This document shows positions 9,121 through 17,030 of a stretch of 64,000 bases of DNA, one piece after another. The DNA lies in assembly GCA_035286465.1 (NCBI GenBank), contig DATEDF010000089.1, positions 162,099 through 226,098 on the forward strand. Reading direction: 5' to 3'. The translations under genes were made by a program, and so were the position numbers. Each line of letters opens with the position of its first letter. Position 1 is the first letter of the stretch. The notes under the pieces are model-generated. The model saw nothing but the letters and a program-made list of their open reading frames with translations. It made no database searches and had not been told where the DNA came from. The stretch comes from Fen-1231 sp035286465. Its GTDB lineage: Bacteria; Gemmatimonadota; Gemmatimonadetes; Gemmatimonadales; Gemmatimonadaceae.

Positions 9121-9618
9121 TCACGGCGCGAGCGCCTCCCGGGCGATCGCCGCGACGTCGCACACGAGCGCCGTCTCCATTCCCCCGGCCCCCAGATGCG
9201 CGAGCGCGCGCACGATGCCGCCCGAGCTCCGCTGCGCGTCCACCGTCTCCAGCGCGTCGTCGCTCACCGTCTGCACGTCGCGCACCTCGTGCACGCCGAG
9301 CCCGAACGCCTTCCCCGCCACCTCGACCACGATGAGCGACCGGACCGCCCCGGCGCCGGCCGGATCGGCGGCCACACCGAAGCGCGCCGCGAGATCCACG
9401 ACCGTGAGCAGCGTGCCGCGCAGGTTCACGATCCCGCGCACCCACGCCGGTGCCCCGGGAAGCCGCGTCGCCGCGCGCGCCGGCACGATCTCCCGCACCG
9501 CCTCGAGGTCGCAGGCACAGAGCCGCCCCGCCACCCCGAACAGCAGGAGGCGGTGCGTCTGCGGGTCAGCTTTCGACTCTATAGAAGCCAAGGTACTCCA
9601 GCGGATCGGGGTGGGCAA
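9121..9618 (-). CDS. cheW: CheW-like chemotaxis coupling protein
   Basis: Single CheW domain: RLLLFGVAGRLCACDLEAVREIV near the N-terminus, then the diagnostic VRGIVNLRGTLLTVVDL (about residues 60-76) and VEVAGKAFGLGVHEVRDV. CheW couples CheA to receptors or other inputs. The start is uncertain: the frame opens with TTG at 9618 inside the end of rluD (53-base overlap) and the conserved domain begins about 20 residues later, at a point where no ATG exists. It is the first chemotaxis gene after the housekeeping genes. Confidence 0.86.
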   Translation of the reverse strand: MPTPIRWSTLASIESKADPQTHRLLLFGVAGRLCACDLEAVREIVPARAATRLPGAPAWVRGIVNLRGTLLTVVDLAARFGVAADPAGAGAVRSLIVVEVAGKAFGLGVHEVRDVQTVSDDALETVDAQRSSGGIVRALAHLGAGGMETALVCDVAAIAREALAP

Positions 9619-10579
9619 TCAAATCGGGGAGTCCGGCCACCGCGACGAGCGACTGCCGGAGATCCTCGGGCAGCGGGGAGCGGAGGTCCATCGGCGCGCC
9701 CGTCGCCGGATGCGCGAACGCGAGCCACGCCGCGTGCAGAAAGTGGCGCCGCGGCGGGAGCGCCACCACGCGACGCGCCCCGCCGCCGCCGTACGTCTCG
9801 TCCCCCACCACCGGATGCCCGATGGACGCGAGGTGGACGCGGATCTGGTGCGTGCGGCCCGAGTGGAGCGCGGCGCGCAGGAGGTCGCACGACTCGAAGC
9901 GCGCCAGGCGCGTGAAGTCCGTGCGCGCGGTGCGGCCGGCCAGCGCGATCGCCATCCGCCGGCGGTCCTTCGCGTCGCGCGCGATCGGCCGGTCCACGGT
10001 GACCCGGTCGCGCGCGAGGTGGCCCCACGCGAGCGCCGCGTACCGGCGCGACACGCGCCGTTCGGCGATCGCCTTGGCGAGCACCCGGTGCGCGCGCTCC
10101 GTCTTCGCCACGACGAGCAGCCCCGACGTGTCCTTGTCGAGCCGGTGCACGAGTCCCGCGCGCGCCTCGCCGCCGAGCGGCGACAGCGGCTGCGCGCGTC
10201 CCCGGAGGGCGTTCACCAGCGTGCCGCTCCAGTTGCCCGGCGCCGGATGCACGACCATGCCCGCGGGCTTGTCCACGACCAGCAACTCGTCGTCCTCGTG
10301 GACGATGCGAAGCGGGATCGCCTCGGCCAGGACCGGGTGCGCCTCGGGCTCCGGCATCGCGACCGCCACGTCCGCGCCCGGTGCGGGGCGGAAGCTCGCC
10401 TTCTCCGCGCGCCCGCCGACGGTCACGCGCCCCGTGGCGATCAGCGTCGCCGCTTGCGTCCGGGACAGGTCGAGGCGCCGCGCGACGAGCGTGTCGAGTC
10501 GCCCGTCGTCTCCCGGCTCAACCGTGAACCGGCGCGTCCTGTCCACTCGCCGCCGCCGCCCGCGCGGCGTGACGGGCAT
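9566..10579 (-). CDS. rluD: RluD-type pseudouridine synthase
   Basis: RluA/RluD family enzyme that converts uridine to pseudouridine in large-subunit rRNA. An S4 RNA-binding domain spans about 25-75. The catalytic motif HRLDKDTSG starts at residue 145 with Asp148 as nucleophile, and the RTHQIRVHLASIGHPVVGD block follows. Length is typical. The ATG at 10579 overlaps lspA by 62 bases; a GTG at 10546 (12 codons in) would shorten the overlap and is a fair alternative. Gene order lspA-rluD is common in bacteria. Confidence 0.93.
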   Translation of the reverse strand: MPVTPRGRRRRVDRTRRFTVEPGDDGRLDTLVARRLDLSRTQAATLIATGRVTVGGRAEKASFRPAPGADVAVAMPEPEAHPVLAEAIPLRIVHEDDELLVVDKPAGMVVHPAPGNWSGTLVNALRGRAQPLSPLGGEARAGLVHRLDKDTSGLLVVAKTERAHRVLAKAIAERRVSRRYAALAWGHLARDRVTVDRPIARDAKDRRRMAIALAGRTARTDFTRLARFESCDLLRAALHSGRTHQIRVHLASIGHPVVGDETYGGGGARRVVALPPRRHFLHAAWLAFAHPATGAPMDLRSPLPEDLRQSLVAVAGLPDLIAHPDPLEYLGFYRVES

Positions 10580-11063
10580 CCTCGCGCCACAAGACGATCG
10601 CGAGGAGCACCGCGCCGCAGCTCACCGCCATGTCGGCCACGTTGAAGGTCGGCCAACGCAGCGTGCCGATGCCCACGTCAATGAAGTCCACGACTCCGCG
10701 CGCCGACTTCAGGCGGTCCATGAGGTTGCCGAGCGCGCCGCCGCAGACGAGCGCGAGCGCGATCGTGCGCGGCGTGGCGCCGGCGCGCGTCGTGCGATAG
10801 AGGTGCGCGAGCAGCACGAGCGCGCCCAGCGTGAGTCCGGTGAAGATCCACCGCGAGTTCTCGCCCAGGTCGAGGCCGAAGGCCGCCCCGCGGTTGTACA
10901 CGAGCGTCAACCGCAGCGCGTCCCCCAGCACCGCGCGCGGCAACCGCGCCGGCACCAGCAGGTCCACCGCGAGCATCTTCGTGAACGCGTCGGCGATCAC
11001 GATGCCGGCGACAATCCCCCAGAAGCGGCGGCGCTTCCGCGCGATGGGGTCAGCGCTTGCCAT
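10518..11063 (-). CDS. lspA: lipoprotein signal peptidase (signal peptidase II)
   Basis: 181-residue inner-membrane aspartic protease that cleaves prolipoprotein signal peptides. Four hydrophobic segments are visible. The catalytic aspartates are D126 in GVVDFIDV and D144 in FNVADMAVS, and the conserved GGALGNLMDR box precedes them. Start is the ATG at 11061-11063, which overlaps the DksA-like gene by 14 bases. Two lipoproteins with good lipoboxes encoded in this window (20904-22499, 53872-55539) would be substrates. Confidence 0.94.
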   Translation of the reverse strand: MASADPIARKRRRFWGIVAGIVIADAFTKMLAVDLLVPARLPRAVLGDALRLTLVYNRGAAFGLDLGENSRWIFTGLTLGALVLLAHLYRTTRAGATPRTIALALVCGGALGNLMDRLKSARGVVDFIDVGIGTLRWPTFNVADMAVSCGAVLLAIVLWREDARHAARAAAASGQDAPVHG

Positions 11064-11469
11064 CTTCCTCCCGCTGCTTGCAGTTGATGCAGAAGCGGGC
11101 GTGCGGCAGCGCATCGAGCCGGTCGAACGCGATCTCGCCGCCACACTGGTGGCACCGCCCGTAGATCTCCGGCGTCCGGTAGAGCCGGCGCAGCGCCTCA
11201 TCAATGTGCCAGAGGAACCGCCCCTCCTGGCTCGCGAAGAGGAACGCCTTCTCGCGCTCCATCGCATCGGTGCCCTGATCAGCCATGTGGAAGGAGTAGG
11301 ACGACAGGTCGCCGTCGGCTCCCTGCGGCGTCGAGCCGAACGTCTCATCGTAGTGGCCCAGCTCCTTCAGGACCCGCCGCCGCTCCTCGAGCAGCCGCTT
11401 CTCGAAGTGCGCGAGCTGCTTCTTGGCCATCGACTTGAACTTCTTTTCGCCGTCCGGTGATGACGCCAT
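11050..11469 (-). CDS. DksA/TraR-family zinc-finger protein
   Basis: 139 residues with a C-terminal four-Cys zinc finger: C106-x2-C109 and C127-x2-C130 (CHQCG and CINC). A Lys/Glu-rich coiled-coil N-terminus (about 10-40) and the ALRRLYRTPEIYGRC lead-in match the DksA/TraR/YocK family, whose members bind RNA polymerase or are of unknown role. Start ATG at 11467-11469; a second in-frame ATG follows 13 codons later. Position between ileS and lspA is seen in many genomes (family knowledge). Confidence 0.87.
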   Translation of the reverse strand: MASSPDGEKKFKSMAKKQLAHFEKRLLEERRRVLKELGHYDETFGSTPQGADGDLSSYSFHMADQGTDAMEREKAFLFASQEGRFLWHIDEALRRLYRTPEIYGRCHQCGGEIAFDRLDALPHARFCINCKQREEDGKR

Positions 11470-11471
11470 GG

Positions 11472-14400
11472 TCAACGGTCCCGTGTGAGAGCAATGTGAG
11501 CCGTCAGCCCGTCGAGGTCGAGGGTGACGGCGGGTCCGACGTCCGCCGGCAGGGCGTCGCGCACGACGACCTCCCGGGCGAGCACTTCCCCGGCGATCCA
11601 CGGCCGGTACGCCTCCAGCACCCGCGCGAACTCCGCCGGTCCGGCCGCGTAGAGCCGGATGCGGTCGCTCACCGCGAGCCCCGACTCCTTCCGGAGCCGC
11701 TGGATGCGGCTCACCACTTCGCGCGCGATCCCTTCGTCGCGCAGTGCCGGCGTGACGGTGGGGTCAATGGCCGCGAAGCGCGCGCCATCCTCCTCCACCA
11801 CCAGCGCGCCGCTCGCGCGCCGCTGCACGACCAGGTCGTCGGCGGCAAGCGCGTGATCCCTGCCGTCCACGCTGATGAGCACCGGCTCGCCACGCTCGTA
11901 CGCCCGCAGCGACTCCGCCGTGAGCGCGCTCACGGCGGCCGCGGCGCGGGGCGTCTCCTTCCCCCACTTCTTGCCGAGCGCGCGGAAGTTGGGCTTCGCC
12001 TCGAGCGTCACCAGCGCGTCGGCGCTCGTGGCGAACTCCACGCGCTTGACGTTGAGTTCGGCCGCGAGCACGCTCGCCAGCTCGAGCACGAGCGCGTGCG
12101 CCGCCGCATCGAGCGGACCCGTCACGCACACGAGTCGGGCCAGCGGCTGCCGCGTCTTCGCGCGGGCGGCCTCGCGCGCCGCGTGCGCGAGCGATGCCAG
12201 CGCGCGGATCTCGCGCATCGCCGCCTCCAGCGTCGGGAGCGGCGCGAACGGGTGGGGGCGCACGTACGACGCCAGGTGCACCGAGTCGCCCGTCAGCTCC
12301 CGGTGGATCCAGTCCGTGAGGTACGGCGCGAACGGTGCCAGCAGGCGGCAGCTCGCGACGAGCACCTCGTGCAGCGTCGCGAACGCGCTCCGGTTGTCCG
12401 CCGACGCGACGTCGTAGAGCCGCTCCCGCGACCGCCGCACGTACCACTTCGACACGTCCTCGTCCACGAACTCCATCACCAGGCGCGCGGCCGCCGTCGC
12501 GTCGTACGCCTCCAGCAGCCGGTTCGCCTCCGCCTCGACCGTCGCGAGCCGCGAGAGCACCCACTGGTCGAGCGGCGCGCGCGCCTCGCGCGCGGGGTCC
12601 CTCGGCGACGGCGCCCACCCGAAGTTCGCATACTGCGCGAACGCGCCGCTGTAGAGGTTCTTCAGCGTCACGAGGAAACGGCCCGCCGTCTCGCGGATGA
12701 CCGTCTCGTCGAAGCTCCGCGGCTTCCAGATCTGGCTCGCGGTCACCAGGAAGAGCCGCACTGCGTCGGCGCCGTGCCGGTCCATGACCGCCATCGGGTC
12801 CACGGTGTTCCCGCGCGTCTTCGACATCTTCTGGCCCGCGGCATCCAGGACCAGGTCGTTGACGACCACGTTCCGGTAGGGCGACGCCGGCTCGGCACCG
12901 CCGGCGGCGAGCCGGGAACCGGCCGCGTGCGGCGGGCGGCCTTCGCTCCGCCCGCTCCCCGCGTCCAGCGCATCCCCCAGCCCCGTCGCGATCGCCAGCA
13001 GCGAGTAGAACCACCCTCGCGTCTGGTCCACGCCCTCGGCGATGAAGTCGGCCGGGAAGTGGCGCGCGAACGCCTCCCGATTCTCGAAGGGGTAATGCCA
13101 CTGCGCGAACGACATCGAACCCGAGTCGAACCAGGTGTCAATCACCTCGCTCACGCGCCGCATCGTGCCCGTGCCCGACTTCGCCGGCCACGCATACTGG
13201 TCAATGAACGGCTTGTGCGGATCGAAGTCGCCGGGCAGCGCGCGCCCCGCGCGCGCGCCGAGCTCGGCATAGCTCCCGATCACCTCGATCTCCGAGGCGT
13301 CCGCGTCGTTCACCCAGACGGGGAGCGGCGTCCCCCAGTAGCGGTCACGCGAGAGGGCCCAGTCGATGTTGTTCTCGAGCCACTGCCCGAAGCGCCCCGT
13401 GCCGACCTCGGGCGGCGTCCAGTGGATCGCCGCGTTGCGCGCGAGCATCCGGTCCCGGTACGCCGTCGTCTTCACGAACCACGAGGTGCGCGCGTAGTAG
13501 AGCAGCGGGGTGCCGCACCGCCAGCAGTGCGGGTACGAGTGGTTGAGCGTGCCCGCCTTCCAGAGCAGGTCGCGCCGCTTCAGCTCCTCGATGATGAGCG
13601 CGTCCGCGTCCTTGACGAAGCGCCCGCCAACCACCGGCATCTCCGCGGGGAACTCCCCGCGCGCGTTCACCGGCTGGAGGAAGGCGAGCCCGTGCTTCTG
13701 CCCCGCCCCGTAGTCATCCGCGCCGAAGGCCGGCGACAGGTGCACGACCCCGCTGCCGTCCTCCGCCGAGACGAAGTCCTCCGCGACGATGATCTCGTGC
13801 GCGCCCTCGGCGTACGGCGCCCAATCGAGCGCGCGGCGATAGCGCTTCCCCGCGAGTTCGCGCCCCGGGAAGCGCGCGAGCACGTCCCAGCGCGAGCGCC
13901 ACTCCGGCCCGAGCACCGCGATCGCCCGCGCCTCCGCGAGCACGAGCGTCCATTCGCTGCGCCCGTGCTTCCGCACCTCGACGTACGTGAGATCAGGGTG
14001 CACGGCCAGCGCCGCGTTGGCCACGACCGTCCAGGGCGTCGTGGTCCAGACGACGATGCGGCGCCGGCGGCCGTTCGGCGCTCCGCCCACTCCCTTCGTT
14101 CCTCCGCCTTCCGCCTGCTCGTCCACCAGATCGAGCGCGAGGAAGATGCTCGGATCCTCCACATCCTCGTACCCGAGCGCCACCTCGTGCGACGAGAGCG
14201 CCGTCCCGCAACGCGGGCAGTACGGCAGGATCTTGTGTCCCTGGTAGAGCAGCCCCCGCTCGTGCAGCGTCTTGAGCGCCCACCACACGCTCTCCACGTA
14301 CTCGTTCGAGTAGGTGACGTACGGGTGCGCGTAGTCGAGCCAGTAGCCCATCCGCGCGCTCAGCCGCTCCCACTGCTCGCGGTACCTCCACACGCTCTCG

Positions 14401-14795
14401 CGGCAGCGCCGGTTGAACGTCTCCACGCCCATCCGCTCGATGTCCTGCTTGCCGCTGATCCCGAGTTCCTTCTCGACCTCGATCTCGACGGGAAGTCCGT
14501 GCGTGTCCCAGCCCGCCTTGCGGGTGACGTGGAACCCGCGCATCACGCGATGCCGGCAGAAGAGGTCCTTGAGCGTGCGCGAGAAGACGTGGTGAATCCC
14601 CGGAAGCCCGTTGGCCGTCGGAGGCCCTTCGAAGAACACGAACTCGCTCGCGCCCGCGCGCGCCGCGAGCGACTGGCCGAAGAGGTCCTCCGCGTCCCAG
14701 CGGCGGAGGAGCTCCTCCTCCAGCTCGCGCGCGGCGCGCTCGGGCGCGATCGGGCGGTAGCGCACACCGGGCTCCGGGGGCGACACGGCCGTCAC
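11472..14795 (-). CDS. ileS: isoleucyl-tRNA synthetase
   Basis: 1107-residue class I aminoacyl-tRNA synthetase. The HIGH-type box reads PGIHH (65-69), the KMSKS box reads KMSKT (near residue 655), and an editing domain carries GSGVVHLSPAFGADDY. Two Cys pairs (CPRCG near 190-200 and CWRCG near 425) are typical of the longer, eukaryote-like IleRS type (IleS2), which is naturally insensitive to mupirocin in many bacteria. The start is the GTG at 14793-14795, overlapping the upstream stop as GTGA; upstream open frame is a shadow of the phosphorylase gene. Confidence 0.95.
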   Translation of the reverse strand: MTAVSPPEPGVRYRPIAPERAARELEEELLRRWDAEDLFGQSLAARAGASEFVFFEGPPTANGLPGIHHVFSRTLKDLFCRHRVMRGFHVTRKAGWDTHGLPVEIEVEKELGISGKQDIERMGVETFNRRCRESVWRYREQWERLSARMGYWLDYAHPYVTYSNEYVESVWWALKTLHERGLLYQGHKILPYCPRCGTALSSHEVALGYEDVEDPSIFLALDLVDEQAEGGGTKGVGGAPNGRRRRIVVWTTTPWTVVANAALAVHPDLTYVEVRKHGRSEWTLVLAEARAIAVLGPEWRSRWDVLARFPGRELAGKRYRRALDWAPYAEGAHEIIVAEDFVSAEDGSGVVHLSPAFGADDYGAGQKHGLAFLQPVNARGEFPAEMPVVGGRFVKDADALIIEELKRRDLLWKAGTLNHSYPHCWRCGTPLLYYARTSWFVKTTAYRDRMLARNAAIHWTPPEVGTGRFGQWLENNIDWALSRDRYWGTPLPVWVNDADASEIEVIGSYAELGARAGRALPGDFDPHKPFIDQYAWPAKSGTGTMRRVSEVIDTWFDSGSMSFAQWHYPFENREAFARHFPADFIAEGVDQTRGWFYSLLAIATGLGDALDAGSGRSEGRPPHAAGSRLAAGGAEPASPYRNVVVNDLVLDAAGQKMSKTRGNTVDPMAVMDRHGADAVRLFLVTASQIWKPRSFDETVIRETAGRFLVTLKNLYSGAFAQYANFGWAPSPRDPAREARAPLDQWVLSRLATVEAEANRLLEAYDATAAARLVMEFVDEDVSKWYVRRSRERLYDVASADNRSAFATLHEVLVASCRLLAPFAPYLTDWIHRELTGDSVHLASYVRPHPFAPLPTLEAAMREIRALASLAHAAREAARAKTRQPLARLVCVTGPLDAAAHALVLELASVLAAELNVKRVEFATSADALVTLEAKPNFRALGKKWGKETPRAAAAVSALTAESLRAYERGEPVLISVDGRDHALAADDLVVQRRASGALVVEEDGARFAAIDPTVTPALRDEGIAREVVSRIQRLRKESGLAVSDRIRLYAAGPAEFARVLEAYRPWIAGEVLAREVVVRDALPADVGPAVTLDLDGLTAHIALTRDR

Positions 14796-15679
14796 AGGCG
14801 CTCCAGCACGCCGCGCACGATCGTCGTCAGCGCGGGCTCGGCCCGCTTCGCCACGGCGAGGATCTGCTCGAGGCTCGCGGGCTCGAGCGCGTCGGGGAGG
14901 CACATGTCGGTGACGATCGAGAGGCCGAGCACGCGCATCCCGCCGTGCCGCGCGACGATCACCTCGGGCACGGTGGACATCCCGACGACGTCGGCGCCCA
15001 GCGCGCGCAGCATGCGGTACTCCGCGCGGGTCTCGAGGTTCGGTCCGGTCACCGCCACGTACACGCCCTCGCGGAGCGTGAGCCCGTGGTCGGCCGCGAC
15101 GCGGCGCGCCAGCGCGCGCAACGCGCCGTCGTAGGGCTCGCTCATGTCCGGGAACCGCGGCCCCAGCGCCTCGTCGTTCGGCCCGATGAGCGGATTGTCC
15201 CCGAGCAGGTTGATGTGGTCGGCCAGCAGCATCACGTCGCCGGCCTTCCACTCCTCTCGCATCCCGCCGCAGGCGTTGGTCGCCACGAGCACGCCGGCGC
15301 CGAGCGCGCGCAGCACGCGCACCGGGAAGGTGACCTGCTGCAGCGCGTACCCCTCGTAGCGGTGGAAGCGCCCCTGCATCGCGGCGACGCGTTTGCCGCC
15401 GAGGGTGCCGAGCAGCAGCCGGCCCGAGTGCGACTCGACCGTGGAGAGCGGGAACCCCGGCAGGTCGGCGTAGGGCACCGTCGCCTCGATGGTGATCGCC
15501 TCGCCGAGGGCGCCGAGCCCCGTGCCGAGGATGATCGCGACGTCCGGTGGGCGGACACGCCCGGCGCGCGCGCGAATCGCGGCGGCGGCGGACCGCACAG
15601 ACTCCGCGCGGTGCGCGTGCTCCGTCCCAAAGAGGGAATCGGCGCGCTCGAGGAGCGCGCCCCCGCGGCCGCTCGCCAC
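14792..15679 (-). CDS. purine nucleoside phosphorylase
   Basis: 295 residues of the trimeric purine nucleoside phosphorylase family, which splits (deoxy)guanosine or inosine with phosphate into base and ribose-1-phosphate. Signatures are the ILGTGLGALGE N-terminal loop, VESHSGRLLLG (phosphate site), MQGRFHRYEGY, ATNACGG, and GMSTVPEVIVARH. It starts with GTG 4 bases past the divIVA stop and overlaps ileS by 4 bases. Together with hpt upstream it fits purine salvage, though co-location with cell-division and translation genes is probably just operon packing. Confidence 0.92.
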   Translation of the reverse strand: MASGRGGALLERADSLFGTEHAHRAESVRSAAAAIRARAGRVRPPDVAIILGTGLGALGEAITIEATVPYADLPGFPLSTVESHSGRLLLGTLGGKRVAAMQGRFHRYEGYALQQVTFPVRVLRALGAGVLVATNACGGMREEWKAGDVMLLADHINLLGDNPLIGPNDEALGPRFPDMSEPYDGALRALARRVAADHGLTLREGVYVAVTGPNLETRAEYRMLRALGADVVGMSTVPEVIVARHGGMRVLGLSIVTDMCLPDALEPASLEQILAVAKRAEPALTTIVRGVLERL

Positions 15680-15682
15680 CGT

Positions 15683-16270
15683 CTATTCCGCCTGGACGTT
15701 CGCGTCCAGCCAGGAGGGGCTCTTCAGCGGCGGCCGCTCGCCGCCGTCCGTCGTGCCCGTCGCGCCCGCCGCGCCCGCCGCGGGCGCCGCGGGGGCCACG
15801 GGCGGCGCGGCTGACTCGGCGGACTGGAGTTCGGCGAGTTGCCGCTCCGCCGTGGCGCGCATCTGCGCCAGATAGCTGCGGCGCGTGCGGTCGAGCGCCT
15901 CGATGTCCGCGCGAAGCCGGCGCAGCTCCACGCGCGCCTCCTCGAGCAGGCGCTCGCCTTCGGCCCGCGCCTCGCGCAGGATGAGCTGCGCCTCCCGGTC
16001 GGCCTGTTCGCGGGTCTCCGCGCGCAACTGCTGGGCGGAGATCAGCGCGTCGTTCAGCGCCTTGTCGCGCTCGCGGAACGCGCGGAGCTGCTCGTGAAAG
16101 CCCTTCGCCTTCGCGTCGAGCTCCTGGTTCACGCGCGTCAGCCGCTCGAGCTCATCGGCCACCTGGTCGCGGAACTGATCCACGCGCGACTTGTCGTAGC
16201 CGCGCAGCGCCGACCCGAAGTCGAAGCGCCGCGCGTCCACCGGCGTCAGATGAAAAGCTTCGTCGTTCAT
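15683..16270 (-). CDS. divIVA: DivIVA-domain coiled-coil protein
   Basis: 195 residues. The N-terminus HLTPVDARRFDFGSALRGYDKSRVDQF is the DivIVA membrane-curvature-binding motif (split in two to keep the quote short: F-D-F-G-S-A-L-R-G-Y-D is the key part). A long coiled coil rich in Arg/Glu/Ala spans about 35-150. The C-terminal 40 residues are a low-complexity Ala/Pro/Gly tail. DivIVA proteins mark poles and septa. Its ATG overlaps the yggS stop, a gene pair also seen in Gram-positive division clusters. A pole marker upstream of an MglA/Che module is suggestive. Confidence 0.88.
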   Translation of the reverse strand: MNDEAFHLTPVDARRFDFGSALRGYDKSRVDQFRDQVADELERLTRVNQELDAKAKGFHEQLRAFRERDKALNDALISAQQLRAETREQADREAQLILREARAEGERLLEEARVELRRLRADIEALDRTRRSYLAQMRATAERQLAELQSAESAAPPVAPAAPAAGAAGATGTTDGGERPPLKSPSWLDANVQAE

Positions 16271-16962
16271 GTCGCCGTCCTCGCTCCGAACAGGACCGTC
16301 CCCAATCGCACCATCGTGGCGCCTTCCTCGACCGCGATCTCGAAGTCGTCCGACATCCCCATGGACAGCTCGCGCGCCGGATGGCCGGCGCGTGCGAGGG
16401 CTTCACCCGCGGCGCGCGCGCCGCTGAACACGCGACGCAGCGTCGCTTCGTCCGCCCCGAACGGCGCCATCGTCATCACGCCCACCACGCGCACGCCGGG
16501 GAGCCCGAGCAGGCGCTCGGCCTCCCGCTCGATCCCGGACGTCCCGAAGCCCCCTTTCGTTTCCTCGCCCGACACATTCACCTCGACCAGCGTGTGCACC
16601 GGCCGGCCGCGCTTCATGCCGAACGCGTGCACCGCGTCGGCCAGCCGCGCGCTGTCCAGCGCGTGGAAGAGCACGAACCGGTCGAGGAACTTCACCTTGT
16701 TCCGCTGGAGGTGCCCGATCAGGTGCCACCGCATCGCGGTGGCGTCGCCCCGGACCAGGGGCTGCTTCTCGAGCGCCTCCTGCACCTTGTTCTCGCCCAC
16801 GTCACCGAGCCCGGCACGCCAAGCCGCCTCCACCGCGTCCGGACCGAACGTCTTGGTGACGGCGACGAGCCGGACGTCCTGAGCGCGTCCGCCGCGCCGC
16901 ACCGCGTCCGCGATTCTCGCGCGCACGTCGGCGACCCGGGCGTCGAGGCCCGAAAATGGCAT
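16267..16962 (-). CDS. yggS: YggS-family PLP-binding homeostasis protein
   Basis: 231 residues of the PLPBP/YggS family, single-domain alanine-racemase-like barrels that hold pyridoxal phosphate and maintain B6 and amino-acid balance. The PLP lysine is K37 in LVAVTKTFG. Other family blocks are GENKVQEALEK, WHLIGHLQRNKVKF and LSMGMSDDFEIAVEEGATMVRLGT. The ATG start lies only 3-8 bases after -10-like sequences, so the mRNA may be leaderless. A 68-base gap separates it from ftsH. Confidence 0.94.
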   Translation of the reverse strand: MPFSGLDARVADVRARIADAVRRGGRAQDVRLVAVTKTFGPDAVEAAWRAGLGDVGENKVQEALEKQPLVRGDATAMRWHLIGHLQRNKVKFLDRFVLFHALDSARLADAVHAFGMKRGRPVHTLVEVNVSGEETKGGFGTSGIEREAERLLGLPGVRVVGVMTMAPFGADEATLRRVFSGARAAGEALARAGHPARELSMGMSDDFEIAVEEGATMVRLGTVLFGARTAT

Positions 16963-16965
16963 AAC

Positions 16966-17000
16966 AGTATAATTTAGCTTGGCTTACGGACTCGAAGCAA
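16966..17000 (-). promoter_or_regulatory. promoter of yggS, predicted leaderless
   Basis: On the minus strand TTGCTT (17000-16995) is followed after 18 bases by TAAATT (16976-16971), with an overlapping TATACT (16971-16966). The ATG of yggS begins 8 bases after TAAATT, which would place the transcript start within two bases of the start codon. This is the only AT-rich patch in the region. Confidence 0.6.
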
Positions 17001-17030
17001 GCGCGGCGTCCTGCCGCATCGGAGCGGCCC

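Noticed and set aside
16968..16973. Perfect TATAAT on the plus strand
   Set aside because: It is the reverse face of the yggS promoter patch; downstream plus-strand DNA is antisense to ftsH and there is no -35.
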